DNA of 64,000 nt from Massilia sp. CF038. Lineage in GTDB: Bacteria > Pseudomonadota > Gammaproteobacteria > Burkholderiales > Burkholderiaceae_D. Below are positions 18,744-29,112 of the stretch, in pieces (within the stretch, counting starts at the first letter, position 1; each line of letters begins with the position of its first letter). Made by a program: the position numbers and the translations under genes. The notes under the pieces were generated by a model. That model did no database searches. It was not told the origin of the DNA and saw only the letters and a program-made list of their open reading frames with translations. The stretch lies in assembly GCF_900129765.1 (NCBI RefSeq), contig NZ_FQWU01000002.1, positions 496,001-560,000 on the forward strand, in the 5' to 3' direction.

Positions 18744-18929
18744 ATGCACGACGACCATTATCTTCCCCGGCCCGACATTCGCACCGCCAAGCAGGTCGAA
18801 CAGGCAATCGAAGTCCAGCAAGTGCTCGATACCCATGCAGCAGCCCTCTACCTGCACAAGCGCGGGGTCGATTTCGCCGTGGCACTGCGCGTACTCACCC
18901 ACCCCGAGCGGCGCCGCCGCAGCCACTGA
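18744..18929 (+). CDS. Small 61-residue protein, PERRR family, copy 2
   Basis: The ATG at 18744 follows a near-perfect AAAGGAGG ribosome site, so strong translation is expected. The product is 61 residues, the same length as its paralogue at 3219-3404, and ends in HPERRRRSH. Shared positions include the RT..(V)..QAI block and VALR-L before PERRR. No membrane helix and no known family. The first 20 residues are the most different part. Confidence 0.78.
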   Translation: MHDDHYLPRPDIRTAKQVEQAIEVQQVLDTHAAALYLHKRGVDFAVALRVLTHPERRRRSH

Positions 18930-19142
18930 GCCGAGCCCCCGCCCCTGCCACGTAGGACTTAGACGACAGCCAACTATTCTTGTTGCTTACACAAGCGCGT
19001 CGATTGCCCTTACATCCCGGCGTCTGTTGCTCCGATGACAGGGCCAGCTCGGCTGTATAAAGTATCACTAACGAAGCGTCACGCAGAAAGCGGACGCGAC
19101 AGACGAGCAATCACCAAGAACATATTGAACAAGAGGCCTGCC

Positions 19143-19949
19143 ATGTACGCGCAAACCCAACGCTCCACCCCATCCTCGTCCGCAGCAATCCGTGAAATCG
19201 TGCTGGGCGACGCCACTGCCCCGGCCCCTGTATCCGCCTCCCCTATCAGCCTGACCGGCGCCCAGCAGAACGAACTGCTGCGCGCGCTGGGCCGCGCCGA
19301 TCTTGAACACCTGTTCCCTTACCTGGAACTGGTGCCGCTGAAAAAAGGCGACTACCTGTACGACTTTGGCAGCAAATTCGAATACGCCTACTTCCCTACC
19401 AACGCCATCGTCTCGCTGCACTATGTGATGGAAGACGGCGCCACCACCGAGATCGCTGTGGTCGGCCGTGAAGGCGTGGTCGGTGTTGCCATGTACGCCA
19501 ACGAGCGCGCCACCTGCTCGGCCGTGGTGCAAGTGGCCGGCTACGGCTATCGCCTGCGCACCGACGCTCTGCGCGAATTGTTTGCCCAGGGCGGCGCCTT
19601 TGCCCAGCTGTTGATGCGCTACACCTTCGCCATGTTCGGCCAGCTGGCCCAGAATGTGGTCGGTGGCCGCCACTGCACGCTGGAGCAAAAACTGAGCCGC
19701 TGGCTGCTCGAGCGTCTGGACCGTTCCCTGTCGAGCGAACTGAAAGTCACGCAAGAGACCATGGCCACCATGCTGGGTGTGCGCCGCGAAAGCATCACCC
19801 TCACCGCCGGCAAGCTGCAGGCGGAAGGCTTCATCCAGTACCGCCGCGGCACCATCGTGGTGCTGGACCGCGCTGGCCTGGAACTGTGTGCCGGCGCCTG
19901 CTACAAGGCAGGCCGGGTTGGCTTTGACCAGCTGCGCCAGCACCAGTAA
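19143..19949 (+). CDS. Crp/Fnr-family transcription regulator
   Basis: A 268-residue regulator with an N-terminal cyclic-nucleotide-binding-type beta-barrel (about 40-160) and a C-terminal winged helix (about 200-260). The recognition region QETMATMLGVRRESIT lies near 204-219. No cysteine cluster of the Fnr type is seen. The cAMP-contact residues of Crp are not obvious, so the ligand is uncertain. The start MYAQTQ at 19143 is preferred. It appears monocistronic, closed by a clear terminator. Confidence 0.88.
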   Translation: MYAQTQRSTPSSSAAIREIVLGDATAPAPVSASPISLTGAQQNELLRALGRADLEHLFPYLELVPLKKGDYLYDFGSKFEYAYFPTNAIVSLHYVMEDGATTEIAVVGREGVVGVAMYANERATCSAVVQVAGYGYRLRTDALRELFAQGGAFAQLLMRYTFAMFGQLAQNVVGGRHCTLEQKLSRWLLERLDRSLSSELKVTQETMATMLGVRRESITLTAGKLQAEGFIQYRRGTIVVLDRAGLELCAGACYKAGRVGFDQLRQHQ

Positions 19950-19973
19950 TAGCATCCCACTGCGCATTGCAAG

Positions 19974-19994
19974 AGGCCCGTTCGCGGGCCTTTT
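19974..19994 (+). terminator. Rho-independent terminator of the Crp-type gene
   Basis: AGGCCCG pairs with CGGGCCT around a TTCG tetraloop and is followed by TTT. It begins 24 bases after the stop codon. The stem and loop are canonical; the T-run is short. Confidence 0.85.
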
Positions 19995-20157
19995 GCATGT
20001 CAACTGGATCAAAATGCAACATTTTTGCCCTGATCCCTATTTATTTGCTATCAGCACATGCTTTCTTCGCTACAATATTCCTACTTAGCGAATATCAGGT
20101 GAATTGAATGGCGGTTAGCATCAAGGGCAAGCGCAGCATGGCAGTACGGAGCACCCT

Positions 20158-20829
20158 TTGCTAGACGGCCGCCTTTCCCTGACCACGCCCGAGGGCGTCC
20201 GCCTGTTGCTCACGCCAGCCGGCCCCTTCCTGCGCGCCACCGCGATGTTGATCGATTACCTGATCTACGTGATGGTGTATTCCGCCCTTGTTACCATGGT
20301 TCCTGCCGGCAAGATGACGCAGGGTATTTTGCTGGTGGTGCTGTTTGTCATGTACTGGGGTTACCCCATCCTGTGCGAGGTGTACTGGGGCGGACGGACC
20401 CTGGGCAAGCGCGCCACCGGGCTGCAAGTGGTGCGCGCCAACGGCCTGCCCGTGGGCTGGCGTGAATCAACGTTACGCAATTTGCTGCTGTTCGCCGATC
20501 TGCTGCCGATGTGCTATCTCACGGGGCTGATCTCGATGATGTTCGACAGCCGCTTTCGCCGCATTGGCGACATCGTCGCCGGCACCCTGGTGATCCATGT
20601 CGAAAAGCCTGCCACCCGGCCGCTGCCGCAAGCAGCTGCCCCGCTACCCCTGCCTTTCCCTCTCAATGCTGACCAGCAACGCACACTGACTGACCTGTTC
20701 GAGCGCGAAGCGCGCTTGCCGGCTGAACGCATGCACGAGCTGGGCACCATCGCCGAACCGCTGACAGGCACCACCGGCGAGGCGTCAGTCGAACGCATGC
20801 GCGGCTACGTGGCAGGATTTACCCAATGA
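20158..20829 (+). CDS. RDD-family membrane protein
   Basis: A 223-residue inner-membrane protein with RDD-domain features: Arg and Asp in the first helix region (LRATAMLIDYLIY), the loop GGRTLGKRATGLQVV, and a later (R)IGD motif. Start is TTG at 20158, with GGAG 6 bases upstream. RDD proteins are often transporters or antiporter-like, but function here is unknown. It is the first gene of a six-gene unit in which five of the six genes overlap a neighbour, sharing 4 bases (ATGA) with the next one. Confidence 0.85.
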   Translation: MLDGRLSLTTPEGVRLLLTPAGPFLRATAMLIDYLIYVMVYSALVTMVPAGKMTQGILLVVLFVMYWGYPILCEVYWGGRTLGKRATGLQVVRANGLPVGWRESTLRNLLLFADLLPMCYLTGLISMMFDSRFRRIGDIVAGTLVIHVEKPATRPLPQAAAPLPLPFPLNADQQRTLTDLFEREARLPAERMHELGTIAEPLTGTTGEASVERMRGYVAGFTQ

Positions 20830-21770
20830 AGCAGCAACAATTTGTAGCCCAGAACGAGGCCCTGTGGGCATCCATTGCTACCGTCCTCCAAGACAAGCAG
20901 GCCGACCGGCGCGACTTGCCGGCCATGTATCGGCGCCTGTGCCAGTGCCTGGCGCTGGCGCGTCAGCGCGGATACTCCCCTGCCATCGCCGCCTATTTAC
21001 AGGACATGGTGAGTCAATGCCACCGTCAGCTGTACGGCGCTGGCGTGGCCCGTCCCACCACGTTGCTGCGCTGGATGCTGGTCGATTTCCCGTCCACCGT
21101 GCGGGCCGAGTGGCGCCTGCTGCTGCTTGCATGCCTGGCGTTTTACGGCGTGGCCCTGGTGGTCGGCTTGCTGATCTGGTTCGAACCCCACTGGGCTTAC
21201 AGTTTCAGCAGCCCGGAACAGCTTGAAAGCTATCGCAAGATGTACCAGCCCGGCCAGCTCAAAACGGGGCGTGGGGGCGAAGGCGACGTCATGATGTTCG
21301 GGTTCTACATCTGGAACAATGTGTCGATTGATTTCCGCACCTTTGCTGGCGGCATCCTGGGCGGGGTTCCGGCGCTGATCAGCACCGCGTTCAACGGCAT
21401 GCATATGGGCGTGATTGGGGCCTGGCTGAGCAAGGACCCGACCACCCGCCATACCTTCTGGTCGTTCGTTATCACCCATTCCAGTCTGGAGATCCCCGGC
21501 CTGCTGTTTTCGGCCATGGCCGGCATGCGCCTGGGTCTGACCCTGATCCATCCGGGCCGGCGTACCCGCGGTCACGCACTGCAGGTAGCGAGCCGCGCGA
21601 TTTTCCCAGTCATGGTGGGCGGCGCGGTCATGACCTTCGGCGCGGCGTTTATCGAAGCGTTCTGGTCGGCCGCGCCATCCATCCCCACCAGCGTCAAGTA
21701 TGGTGTGGGCGCCCTGTGCTGGGCCCTCGTGATTGCCTTTTTCGTGTTTGCAGGCCGGCGCCAGCAATAA
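20826..21770 (+). CDS. Stage II sporulation protein M-like (SpoIIM/DUF95) membrane protein
   Basis: A 314-residue protein with a cytosolic helical N-terminus (about 1-90) and several transmembrane helices (first near 97-120). The conserved segment NNVSIDFRTFAGGILGG and the following THSSLEIPG are typical of the SpoIIM-like family. The name is historical; nothing suggests sporulation here. The start overlaps the RDD gene. It belongs to the MoxR/DUF58 cluster and probably forms a membrane complex with its neighbours. Confidence 0.85.
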   Translation: MKQQQFVAQNEALWASIATVLQDKQADRRDLPAMYRRLCQCLALARQRGYSPAIAAYLQDMVSQCHRQLYGAGVARPTTLLRWMLVDFPSTVRAEWRLLLLACLAFYGVALVVGLLIWFEPHWAYSFSSPEQLESYRKMYQPGQLKTGRGGEGDVMMFGFYIWNNVSIDFRTFAGGILGGVPALISTAFNGMHMGVIGAWLSKDPTTRHTFWSFVITHSSLEIPGLLFSAMAGMRLGLTLIHPGRRTRGHALQVASRAIFPVMVGGAVMTFGAAFIEAFWSAAPSIPTSVKYGVGALCWALVIAFFVFAGRRQQ

Positions 21771-21779
21771 GAACCGACC

Positions 21780-23381
21780 ATGCAAATAGACCATTTACAG
21801 ATCGAACTGCGTCCGCGCACCAATTCACAAGCGCTCGACCTGGGCTTCGCCCTGCTGCGTTCCCATGCGGGCGCCGCCTACAAGGCTTACCTGGCGCTGT
21901 GGCTGCCCCTGGTCGCTGGCGCCGCTGTCCTGACCTGGGGCTTCCCGCACCTGGCCTGGTGCTGGGCTCTGCTCATCTGGTGGTGCAAGCCCTTGCTGGA
22001 ACGCGCGCCCTTGTACGTCTTGTCGCGCCAGGTGTTCGGCACCACCGTCACCTGGCAGGAAGCGGTGCGCGCCTGGCCACGCCAGCTTGGCGGTGGCTGG
22101 TTCCGTCTGCTCACCTGGGGCCGCCCCTTCGCCCATGCACGCAGCCTGGCCCAGCCCGTCTGGCAGCTGGAAAACGCGCGCGGCGCGGTGGCCAGCGCAC
22201 GCCGCCGCGTGCTGGGCCGCCAGGGCACCTTGATGACCGCCTTCTTTTTCGGCTTCATCTGTTTCGTGATCGAGCTGATGCTGGTCGTTGGGATCATCAG
22301 CTTCATCGGCCTGTTTGTCAGCGACAGTGACGGTATCAATCCCTTTGTCCTGCTGGTCAATCTGTTCAGCGGCGACGGCGACAAATTCTGGCTCAAGTTG
22401 CTCATGCTGGCCGTGTATGCAACTGCCACCGCCATCATGGCGCCCATTTACACCGCCTGCGGCTTCACGCTCTACCTGAACCGCCGCGCCAGTCTTGAAG
22501 CGTGGGACCTGGAACTGCAGCTGCGCCAGATTGCGCCACCGGCAGCAACGCGCGCACACACGCGCGGCGCGGCCGCCATGCTGCTAGCCTGCCTGATGGT
22601 CGCCATGCTCGGTTCACCACCGCCAGCCAATGCCGCCGACGCGGCCCTGCCTGCCGCCACGGGTCGCGGCGCCGACAGCTGCCGCATTCCCGCCCCGGCC
22701 GACCCCTTGACGCGTACTGCCGCCAGCAACGAGCAGCAGGCACGCGCGCGGCGCGAGGTCGACGCCCTGTACGCAACGCGCGAAGTGCACGGCTGGATTT
22801 GCACGCAAAGCTGGACTCTGAAGGAATTCAATCTCGACAAAAAGAAAACCAAGACACCCGAGATCACGCCGCCGCTCAAGTTCGACACGCTGGCATCGAT
22901 CCTGAAAGTGACCTTCATTGCCGCCGCCATTGGCCTGGTCGCATGGCTCATGTATCGCTACCGCGACAAGTTCGGTGGCTGGCGCCCGCGTTCCACCCTG
23001 GCCCGCGCGACTGAGGTTGGCGGCCTCGACATACGTGCCGAATCCCTGCCGGACGACATCACCGCCACCGTGCGTGCGCTGTGGGCCCAGGGCCAGCGCC
23101 GTGGCGCCCTGGCCTTGCTGTACCGTGCCACCCTGTCGCGCCTGGTCTCCGATGATGGCTTGCTGCTCACCCAGGGCAATACCGAAGGCGATTGCCTGCG
23201 TCTGGCCCATCGCGCCGCCCAGGAAGCCCGGCTTGGCGCCGGCCGCCTGCAGGTGGCCACCGCCACCACGGCCATGTGGCTCGACGCCGCCTATGCCGGC
23301 CGCTGGCTCGACAGCGCATTGCTGGAACAGCGCTGCACCGAATGGGATGCGCAGTTTGGTCCCGCCAGGAGCGCCGCATGA
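21780..23381 (+). CDS. DUF4129-containing membrane protein
   Basis: A 533-residue protein. The N-terminal third has paired transmembrane helices (about 40-63 and 155-180), with another near 200-225. A middle periplasmic region precedes a further helix (about 380-395), and the C-terminal cytosolic domain (GQRRGALALLYRATLSRLV) matches DUF4129. The next gene starts inside its stop codon (ATGA, 23378-23381). Its length suggests fusion of a separate N-terminal membrane domain to the DUF4129 part, but that is inference. Confidence 0.8.
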   Translation: MQIDHLQIELRPRTNSQALDLGFALLRSHAGAAYKAYLALWLPLVAGAAVLTWGFPHLAWCWALLIWWCKPLLERAPLYVLSRQVFGTTVTWQEAVRAWPRQLGGGWFRLLTWGRPFAHARSLAQPVWQLENARGAVASARRRVLGRQGTLMTAFFFGFICFVIELMLVVGIISFIGLFVSDSDGINPFVLLVNLFSGDGDKFWLKLLMLAVYATATAIMAPIYTACGFTLYLNRRASLEAWDLELQLRQIAPPAATRAHTRGAAAMLLACLMVAMLGSPPPANAADAALPAATGRGADSCRIPAPADPLTRTAASNEQQARARREVDALYATREVHGWICTQSWTLKEFNLDKKKTKTPEITPPLKFDTLASILKVTFIAAAIGLVAWLMYRYRDKFGGWRPRSTLARATEVGGLDIRAESLPDDITATVRALWAQGQRRGALALLYRATLSRLVSDDGLLLTQGNTEGDCLRLAHRAAQEARLGAGRLQVATATTAMWLDAAYAGRWLDSALLEQRCTEWDAQFGPARSAA

Positions 23382-24836
23382 AGTTCTGGCAGAAAGCGCT
23401 GGCGGCGCTGCTCGGGCTTGGCGCCATCGCGGCCCTGTGTATCTGGGCCTGGTCCAACTGGATGGAATTGCGCTGGGGGCCAGTCAACAAACCGTCCGAA
23501 GCAATGCAAAAAAACCGCATGCACGTGGCGACCCTGCTGCTGAAACAGCGCGGACATCCGGTCAAGGTGGTCGGCACGCTGGGCGAGGCGCCGATCAGTA
23601 CCCTGCCGGCCGGTACGCTGATCATGGCCGGCGGGTTTGGCAATCTGGCGCCGGATCAGGCCAGGCAATTGCTGGCCTGGGTCGGACGAGGCAATACCTT
23701 GATCTCGCAACCGCGCTGGATCAGCCCAGCCGAAGCGGACACCATCAACGCGGTCAACGCCGACAGCGAAGACGAGGACGAGCACGAGCACGAGCACGAG
23801 CACGAACACGCCCCCGAAGCAGCCGACGAACAGCAGGCCGAGAGCCCGGCGTCCGCCTCGGCCAGCGCCAGCGCCGCCAGTGATGACGAGGCCGACGAGG
23901 CAGAAGAAGAGGAAGAGGAAGAGGACGACGATGACAGCGCTACCCGTGTGCGCGGTCACAGCGGTCCGCTCGCAGCATTGGTGGAATCGGACCCGATCGC
24001 AGTCCAGTTTGGCGTGCGGATGAGCACCCTGCCTGTCTCGCGTGCCTGCCTGGCCAAGCAGCGCATTCGCAACGCGCGCAACAAGGGCAAACCCGCCACC
24101 AGCTGCCCGGCCCCGATTCCGGAATGCCAAGCCGACGACATGCGTTACCTGATCGTGCCGGGTACACAGCACACGCTGGAACTGGAAACCGGGCGCATGG
24201 CCCTGACCAGCATGCCCCAGGCGCGTCCGCCCCTGTGGAGCGACAACACAAAAAACGCCGTGCATGTGTACGGCCACGGCAGAGGCAAAGTGGTGATGGT
24301 GGCCACCAATTACTTCTATAACGGCCGCCTGCAGGACAAGGACCATGCTGAATTGCTGCTGGCGCTCGGTGCGCTGGCGGGCGAGACCAGCCAGGTCACC
24401 ATTGTCCAGTTCTTCGACGTGCTGCCCTGGTATCAGCTGCTGTGGGCGCGTTTCCACATGCTCATGCTCGCTGCCGCCGTCCTGCTGGCGCTGGCCATGT
24501 GGGCCGCGCTGCGCCGGTTTGGCCCGCTGCTGCCGGACCCGGCACTGGAACGGCGCTCGCTGATGGAGCATATCGATGCCAGCGGGGCCTGGCTATGGAA
24601 GGCGCCGGGCGGCGCCGAGCTGCTGCTGCAAGCGGCGCGCGACGATACCCTGACCCTGCTGCGGCGCCGTGTTCCCGGCCTGATGCGCTTGCCCGAAAAC
24701 GACCTGGCGGCTGCCCTCGCTGCAGCCTGCCAGCTGTCGCAGCAGCATGTCCAGGAAGCGCTGTTCCATGCGCCCGCAGTGCAGCCCTTGCTTTTCGCAC
24801 GACAGATACGAACCCTTCAAACCCTGAGAACCCATC

Positions 24837-24847
<11 letters not shown>
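23378..24847 (+). CDS. DUF4350 membrane protein with a His/acidic low-complexity insert
   Basis: A 489-residue protein with helices near residues 5-25 and about 354-378 enclosing a DUF4350-type extracytoplasmic domain (NRMHVATLLLKQRGHPV...). Residues about 128-190 form an insert of alternating Glu-His (EHEHEHEHEH), Ser-Ala repeats and long acidic runs (EEEEEEEDDDD). The insert could bind divalent metal. The start is ATG at 23378 with AGGAG upstream. The 3' end overlaps the MoxR gene by 11 bases. Confidence 0.82.
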
Positions 24848-25833
<986 letters not shown>

Positions 25834-25841
<8 letters not shown>

Positions 25842-27150
25842 CGCACTGACGCCAACGCGCACGCTGCTGGTCGCCGCCGGGGCCTGGACTGCGCTCGGCC
25901 TGGCGGCCAGTTTCGTCGCGCCACTCGCACTCGTTTGGCAAGGTGCCGGACTGGCTCTGGCGGTGGCGGGCGCGCTCGACGCCTGGCTCTCGCGCAAGGC
26001 GCCAGCGCTGCGGATCGAACGCGAACTGGCCCACGTGTGGTCGGTCGGCACCTGGAACAAGGTCACGCTCAAGGTCCACAACGACAGCGGGCGCACCTTG
26101 CCGCTGGACCTGTTCGATGACTACCCGGGCGAATGGGAAATGGAAGGCCTGGGCCACACCAGCAGCATCGACAGCGGCGCCTGGATCGCTGTCAGCTACC
26201 GCCTGCGTCCCGACAAGCGTGGCAAGGCACGCTTTGGCGCGCCCCATCTGCGCGTGGTCTCGCCGCTGCGCCTGTGGAGCCGCATCCATCGCATCGGGCC
26301 CGAAACGAGCATCAAGATCTTCCCCGATTTTTCTCAGCTGCTGGGGCACACCCTGTCGGCCACCGACCGCCGCGCCCCTACCGCCGGTGCGGTGCGCAAG
26401 CGCCGCCGCGGCGAAGGCACCGACTTCCGCCAGCTGCGCGAATACCGCCAGGGCGACGCCATGCGTTCGATCGACTGGAAGGCCACGGCCCGCACGGGCA
26501 AACCGATCACCCGCGAATATCAGGAAGAACGCGACCAGCAAGTGGTGTTTTTGCTCGATACCGGGCGCCGCATGCAGGCGCGCGACGATCTGACCACCCA
26601 TTTCGACCACGCGCTCAATGCCGTACTGACACTGGGCTTTCTGGCGCAGAAACAGGGCGACGCGGTGGGCTTGATGTCCTTTGGCGGCGACACCCGCTGG
26701 CTGGCGCCGGCCAAAGGCCGCAATGGCCTGGACCGGCTGCTGGCCGGCGTGTATGACTTGCACCCGACCGAAATGGCGCCCGACTACACCCAGGCTGCCA
26801 GCGATCTACTCAACCGCCTGTCCAAGCGGGCCTTCGTGGTCATCATCACCAATTTGCGCGACGAAGACGACACCGCCCTGCGCTCGGCCTGTGAACTGAT
26901 CTCGACCAAGCACCTGGTCATGTGTGCCAGCCTGCGTGAAAAAGTCATGGACCGGGCGCGCGACACGCAAGTGGACAGTCTGGCCGATGCACTGCGCTAC
27001 AGCGCCACCGTGCATTATCTGCAGCAGCGCAAGGAAGCGATCCGGCGCCTGGGCATTCGGGCTGACCGCCTGATCGACATCACCCCGGAACGATTGAGCA
27101 TGACGCTGGTGAACCGCTACCTCGACATCAAGGAAAGCGGCCAGTTGTAG
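25834..27150 (+). CDS. DUF58 domain protein
   Basis: A 438-residue protein starting with GTG at 25834 inside the end of the MoxR gene. Two hydrophobic helices at about residues 8-45 anchor it; a beta-rich region follows; the DUF58 signature (GTDFRQLREYRQGDAMRSID) is at about 194-213. The C-terminal half resembles a von Willebrand factor A fold, with DTGRRM possibly replacing the MIDAS DxSxS motif, so metal binding may be altered. It is the last gene of the cluster and the natural partner of MoxR. Confidence 0.92.
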
Positions 27151-27172
27151 GCCAGCGTTGCGCGCTGTTTTA

Positions 27173-27649
27173 CTACGCGCGAACCAGGTACACGAACAGT
27201 ACGATCATCAGCCCCAGGAACATGCTGTAGCCGATCAGCCAGGAGCCGCCTTCGGGCGGCGCCGGGCCAAAATCATTGCTGTCGCTCTCAGCTTCCGCAA
27301 TGACCAGTACCACAAGCGCCAGCAGACCTGCAGCCGGCACCAACAGCAGCGCGCTCCACCACCCTGAGCGGCCCAGATCGTTCCAGCGCCGGCGGCACAA
27401 GTAAAGCAGGCAGATCAGCATGGCAAGCACCGTCAGAATAATGACGATGACGGCGGCCTTATCGATCCATGACCGCTTGAAGATGATCGCAACCTGGGCG
27501 GCGATCAACACAAGCGCAATGGCGCCTGCCATGCAAGACAAGGAAAACGCCACAAAGCGCAGCCTGCCAATGCGGGCGTGCCGCGCTGGCGCGCGCGCGT
27601 ACCCGGTCGACACAGCCGGTGGTGCATACGGATCATGCACGGCGCGCAA
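27173..27649 (-). CDS. DUF805-family membrane protein (paralogue 3)
   Basis: A 158-residue protein with four hydrophobic helices and the DUF805 signature CRRRWNDLGRSGWW. A TTG start at 27649 follows directly after the upstream stop; a GTG three codons in is also possible. The N-terminus contains DPYAPP, corresponding to NPYxAP in the other two paralogues. Function unknown. It is the third of three DUF805 genes in a row on this strand and converges with the DUF58 gene. Confidence 0.8.
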   Translation of the reverse strand: MRAVHDPYAPPAVSTGYARAPARHARIGRLRFVAFSLSCMAGAIALVLIAAQVAIIFKRSWIDKAAVIVIILTVLAMLICLLYLCRRRWNDLGRSGWWSALLLVPAAGLLALVVLVIAEAESDSNDFGPAPPEGGSWLIGYSMFLGLMIVLFVYLVRA

Positions 27650-28240
27650 TCAGTGGGGCAGCCAGTAGGGCCAGGTGCGCCACGATATTGGCCAGGGCGT
27701 CGGCGGCAAATTCAACTGCCGTTCCATGGCACTTTGCGTTGTGAGCCGAACATAGAAAAATGCCCCTGTCTGGAGCAGCGAGGTGGCAAGCAGAAGCGCA
27801 GCCACGCTGGCAGTGGCAATGGCAAGACGGGCGTTTGCAGCCGGCGCGGGGCCGAAGCGATTCGGCGTGCGCACGCCAGGTGCGGCAAGCAGCCATAGAA
27901 CGAAGGGGATGCCCAACACGGGAATAAACTGGATCGGCGCCCACCAGCCCGAGAAACCAAGGTCGTGCAGGCGGCGGCGCGCAAGCACCGTCCCTGCAAA
28001 CAGCAGAAATAGGGCCTGGACCACGCTCGGCGCCATGTACAGGTTCGGGCCAACGTCGATGGGGACAGCAGCCATCGCATACCAGAGCACCATTGCGGCG
28101 AACACGGCGCCGAGGCCATACGCCAGATAGCGCACGCGGCCAATACGGCCTTCGATGGCGAACAGGGATGGTGCGTAAGAGGCGTCACCGTGGCGCAGCG
28201 CGGACAGGTCAGCTGCGGGTGCGTGATAAGGATTGCTCAA
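27650..28240 (-). CDS. DUF805-family membrane protein (paralogue 2)
   Basis: A 196-residue DUF805 protein with several transmembrane helices and the signature ARRRLHDLGFSGWW. The start is TTG at 28240, with GGAG 7 bases upstream; the same GGAG-spacer-TTGAGCAATCC layout occurs at the first paralogue (28892), which supports TTG over a GTG seven codons upstream. It runs straight into the next DUF805 gene with no gap. Confidence 0.82.
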   Translation of the reverse strand: MSNPYHAPAADLSALRHGDASYAPSLFAIEGRIGRVRYLAYGLGAVFAAMVLWYAMAAVPIDVGPNLYMAPSVVQALFLLFAGTVLARRRLHDLGFSGWWAPIQFIPVLGIPFVLWLLAAPGVRTPNRFGPAPAANARLAIATASVAALLLATSLLQTGAFFYVRLTTQSAMERQLNLPPTPWPISWRTWPYWLPH

Positions 28241-28316
28241 GATGGACTCCGGCGTCAGCACGCCGGCCAGCGCATCAAGGGACCGCCGCCCGGGCGGGCG
28301 TGCGGTCGGTCAAAAA

Positions 28317-28892
28317 TTACTCTTGCGAGCCTGGCAGAGCCGATGCGGGTTCCTGCGATTGCATCTGCGCAGCGCGCGCGCGCATGGTGTAGTCCTGGTA
28401 AGCCGGCATGGCGATGGCAGCAAGAATACCGATCAGCACACCGAACACCGGGATGGACAGCGCGCCAATGACCACACCCGTCGAGTTTTTGCACGGCGGC
28501 AGACCGAAGTCGTTTTCGCCCTGGTCGCCTGGACCAAACAGCAGCCACAGGGAGACGAAGAAGTTGACGAACGGAATGATCAACAGCAGCGAGAACCAGC
28601 CGGAGCGGTCCATGTCATTGAAGCGGCGGCGGGCAAGAATGAAAGTGACGGCGAACACCGGAATGTACAGCACGCCAACCACGCCAAGCATGAGCTTGGG
28701 GCTGATCGCCATCGTGACTGCGGCAATGATACCGAGCGCGAACATGGCCAGGATACCGAAGACGAAGGAATACGCCAGATAGCGCAGGCGGCCAATACGG
28801 CCATTGAGTGCGAGGATTTTTGGTTCGTAGGTAGTGACACCTTCCGAACCATGCGACATGTCCGCTGCAGGCGCGTTGTAAGGATTGCTCAA
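28317..28892 (-). CDS. DUF805-family membrane protein (paralogue 1)
   Basis: A 191-residue DUF805 protein: N-terminal NPYNAPAADMSH, several helices, signature ARRRFNDMDRSGWF. TTG at 28892 is the best start because GGAG lies 7 bases before it, as at paralogue 2; a longer frame starts in a low-quality region without a ribosome site. A further hydrophobic segment near the C-terminus (VFGVLIGILAAIAMPAYQDY) resembles a pilin-like helix seen in some family members. Confidence 0.82.
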   Translation of the reverse strand: MSNPYNAPAADMSHGSEGVTTYEPKILALNGRIGRLRYLAYSFVFGILAMFALGIIAAVTMAISPKLMLGVVGVLYIPVFAVTFILARRRFNDMDRSGWFSLLLIIPFVNFFVSLWLLFGPGDQGENDFGLPPCKNSTGVVIGALSIPVFGVLIGILAAIAMPAYQDYTMRARAAQMQSQEPASALPGSQE

Positions 28893-29062
28893 GTTCGACT
28901 CCGGTTCAGGATTATTATGGGATTGCAACGTAAAGATGATACAAGCAATGTTAAATTTTGTGCAGGAAAAAGCACTCGGAAGTTGCTTGTAGACCACACG
29001 TAATGCGAATTTCATAAAGGTGGTCGGGGCCGCGCACTTAACGGATTGTCAAGGCGAAAAAA

Positions 29063-29090
29063 AACGGCCGCGAGCGATGCCGCGGCCGTT
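29063..29090 (-). terminator. Rho-independent terminator of the GH16 gene
   Basis: On the minus strand AACGGCCGCG pairs with CGCGGCCGTT around GCATCGCT and runs into a stretch of T residues. It lies about 22 bases beyond the GH16 stop codon. Confidence 0.9.
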
Positions 29091-29112
29091 CCCCTCAATA
29101 ACCGCGAGGCGG

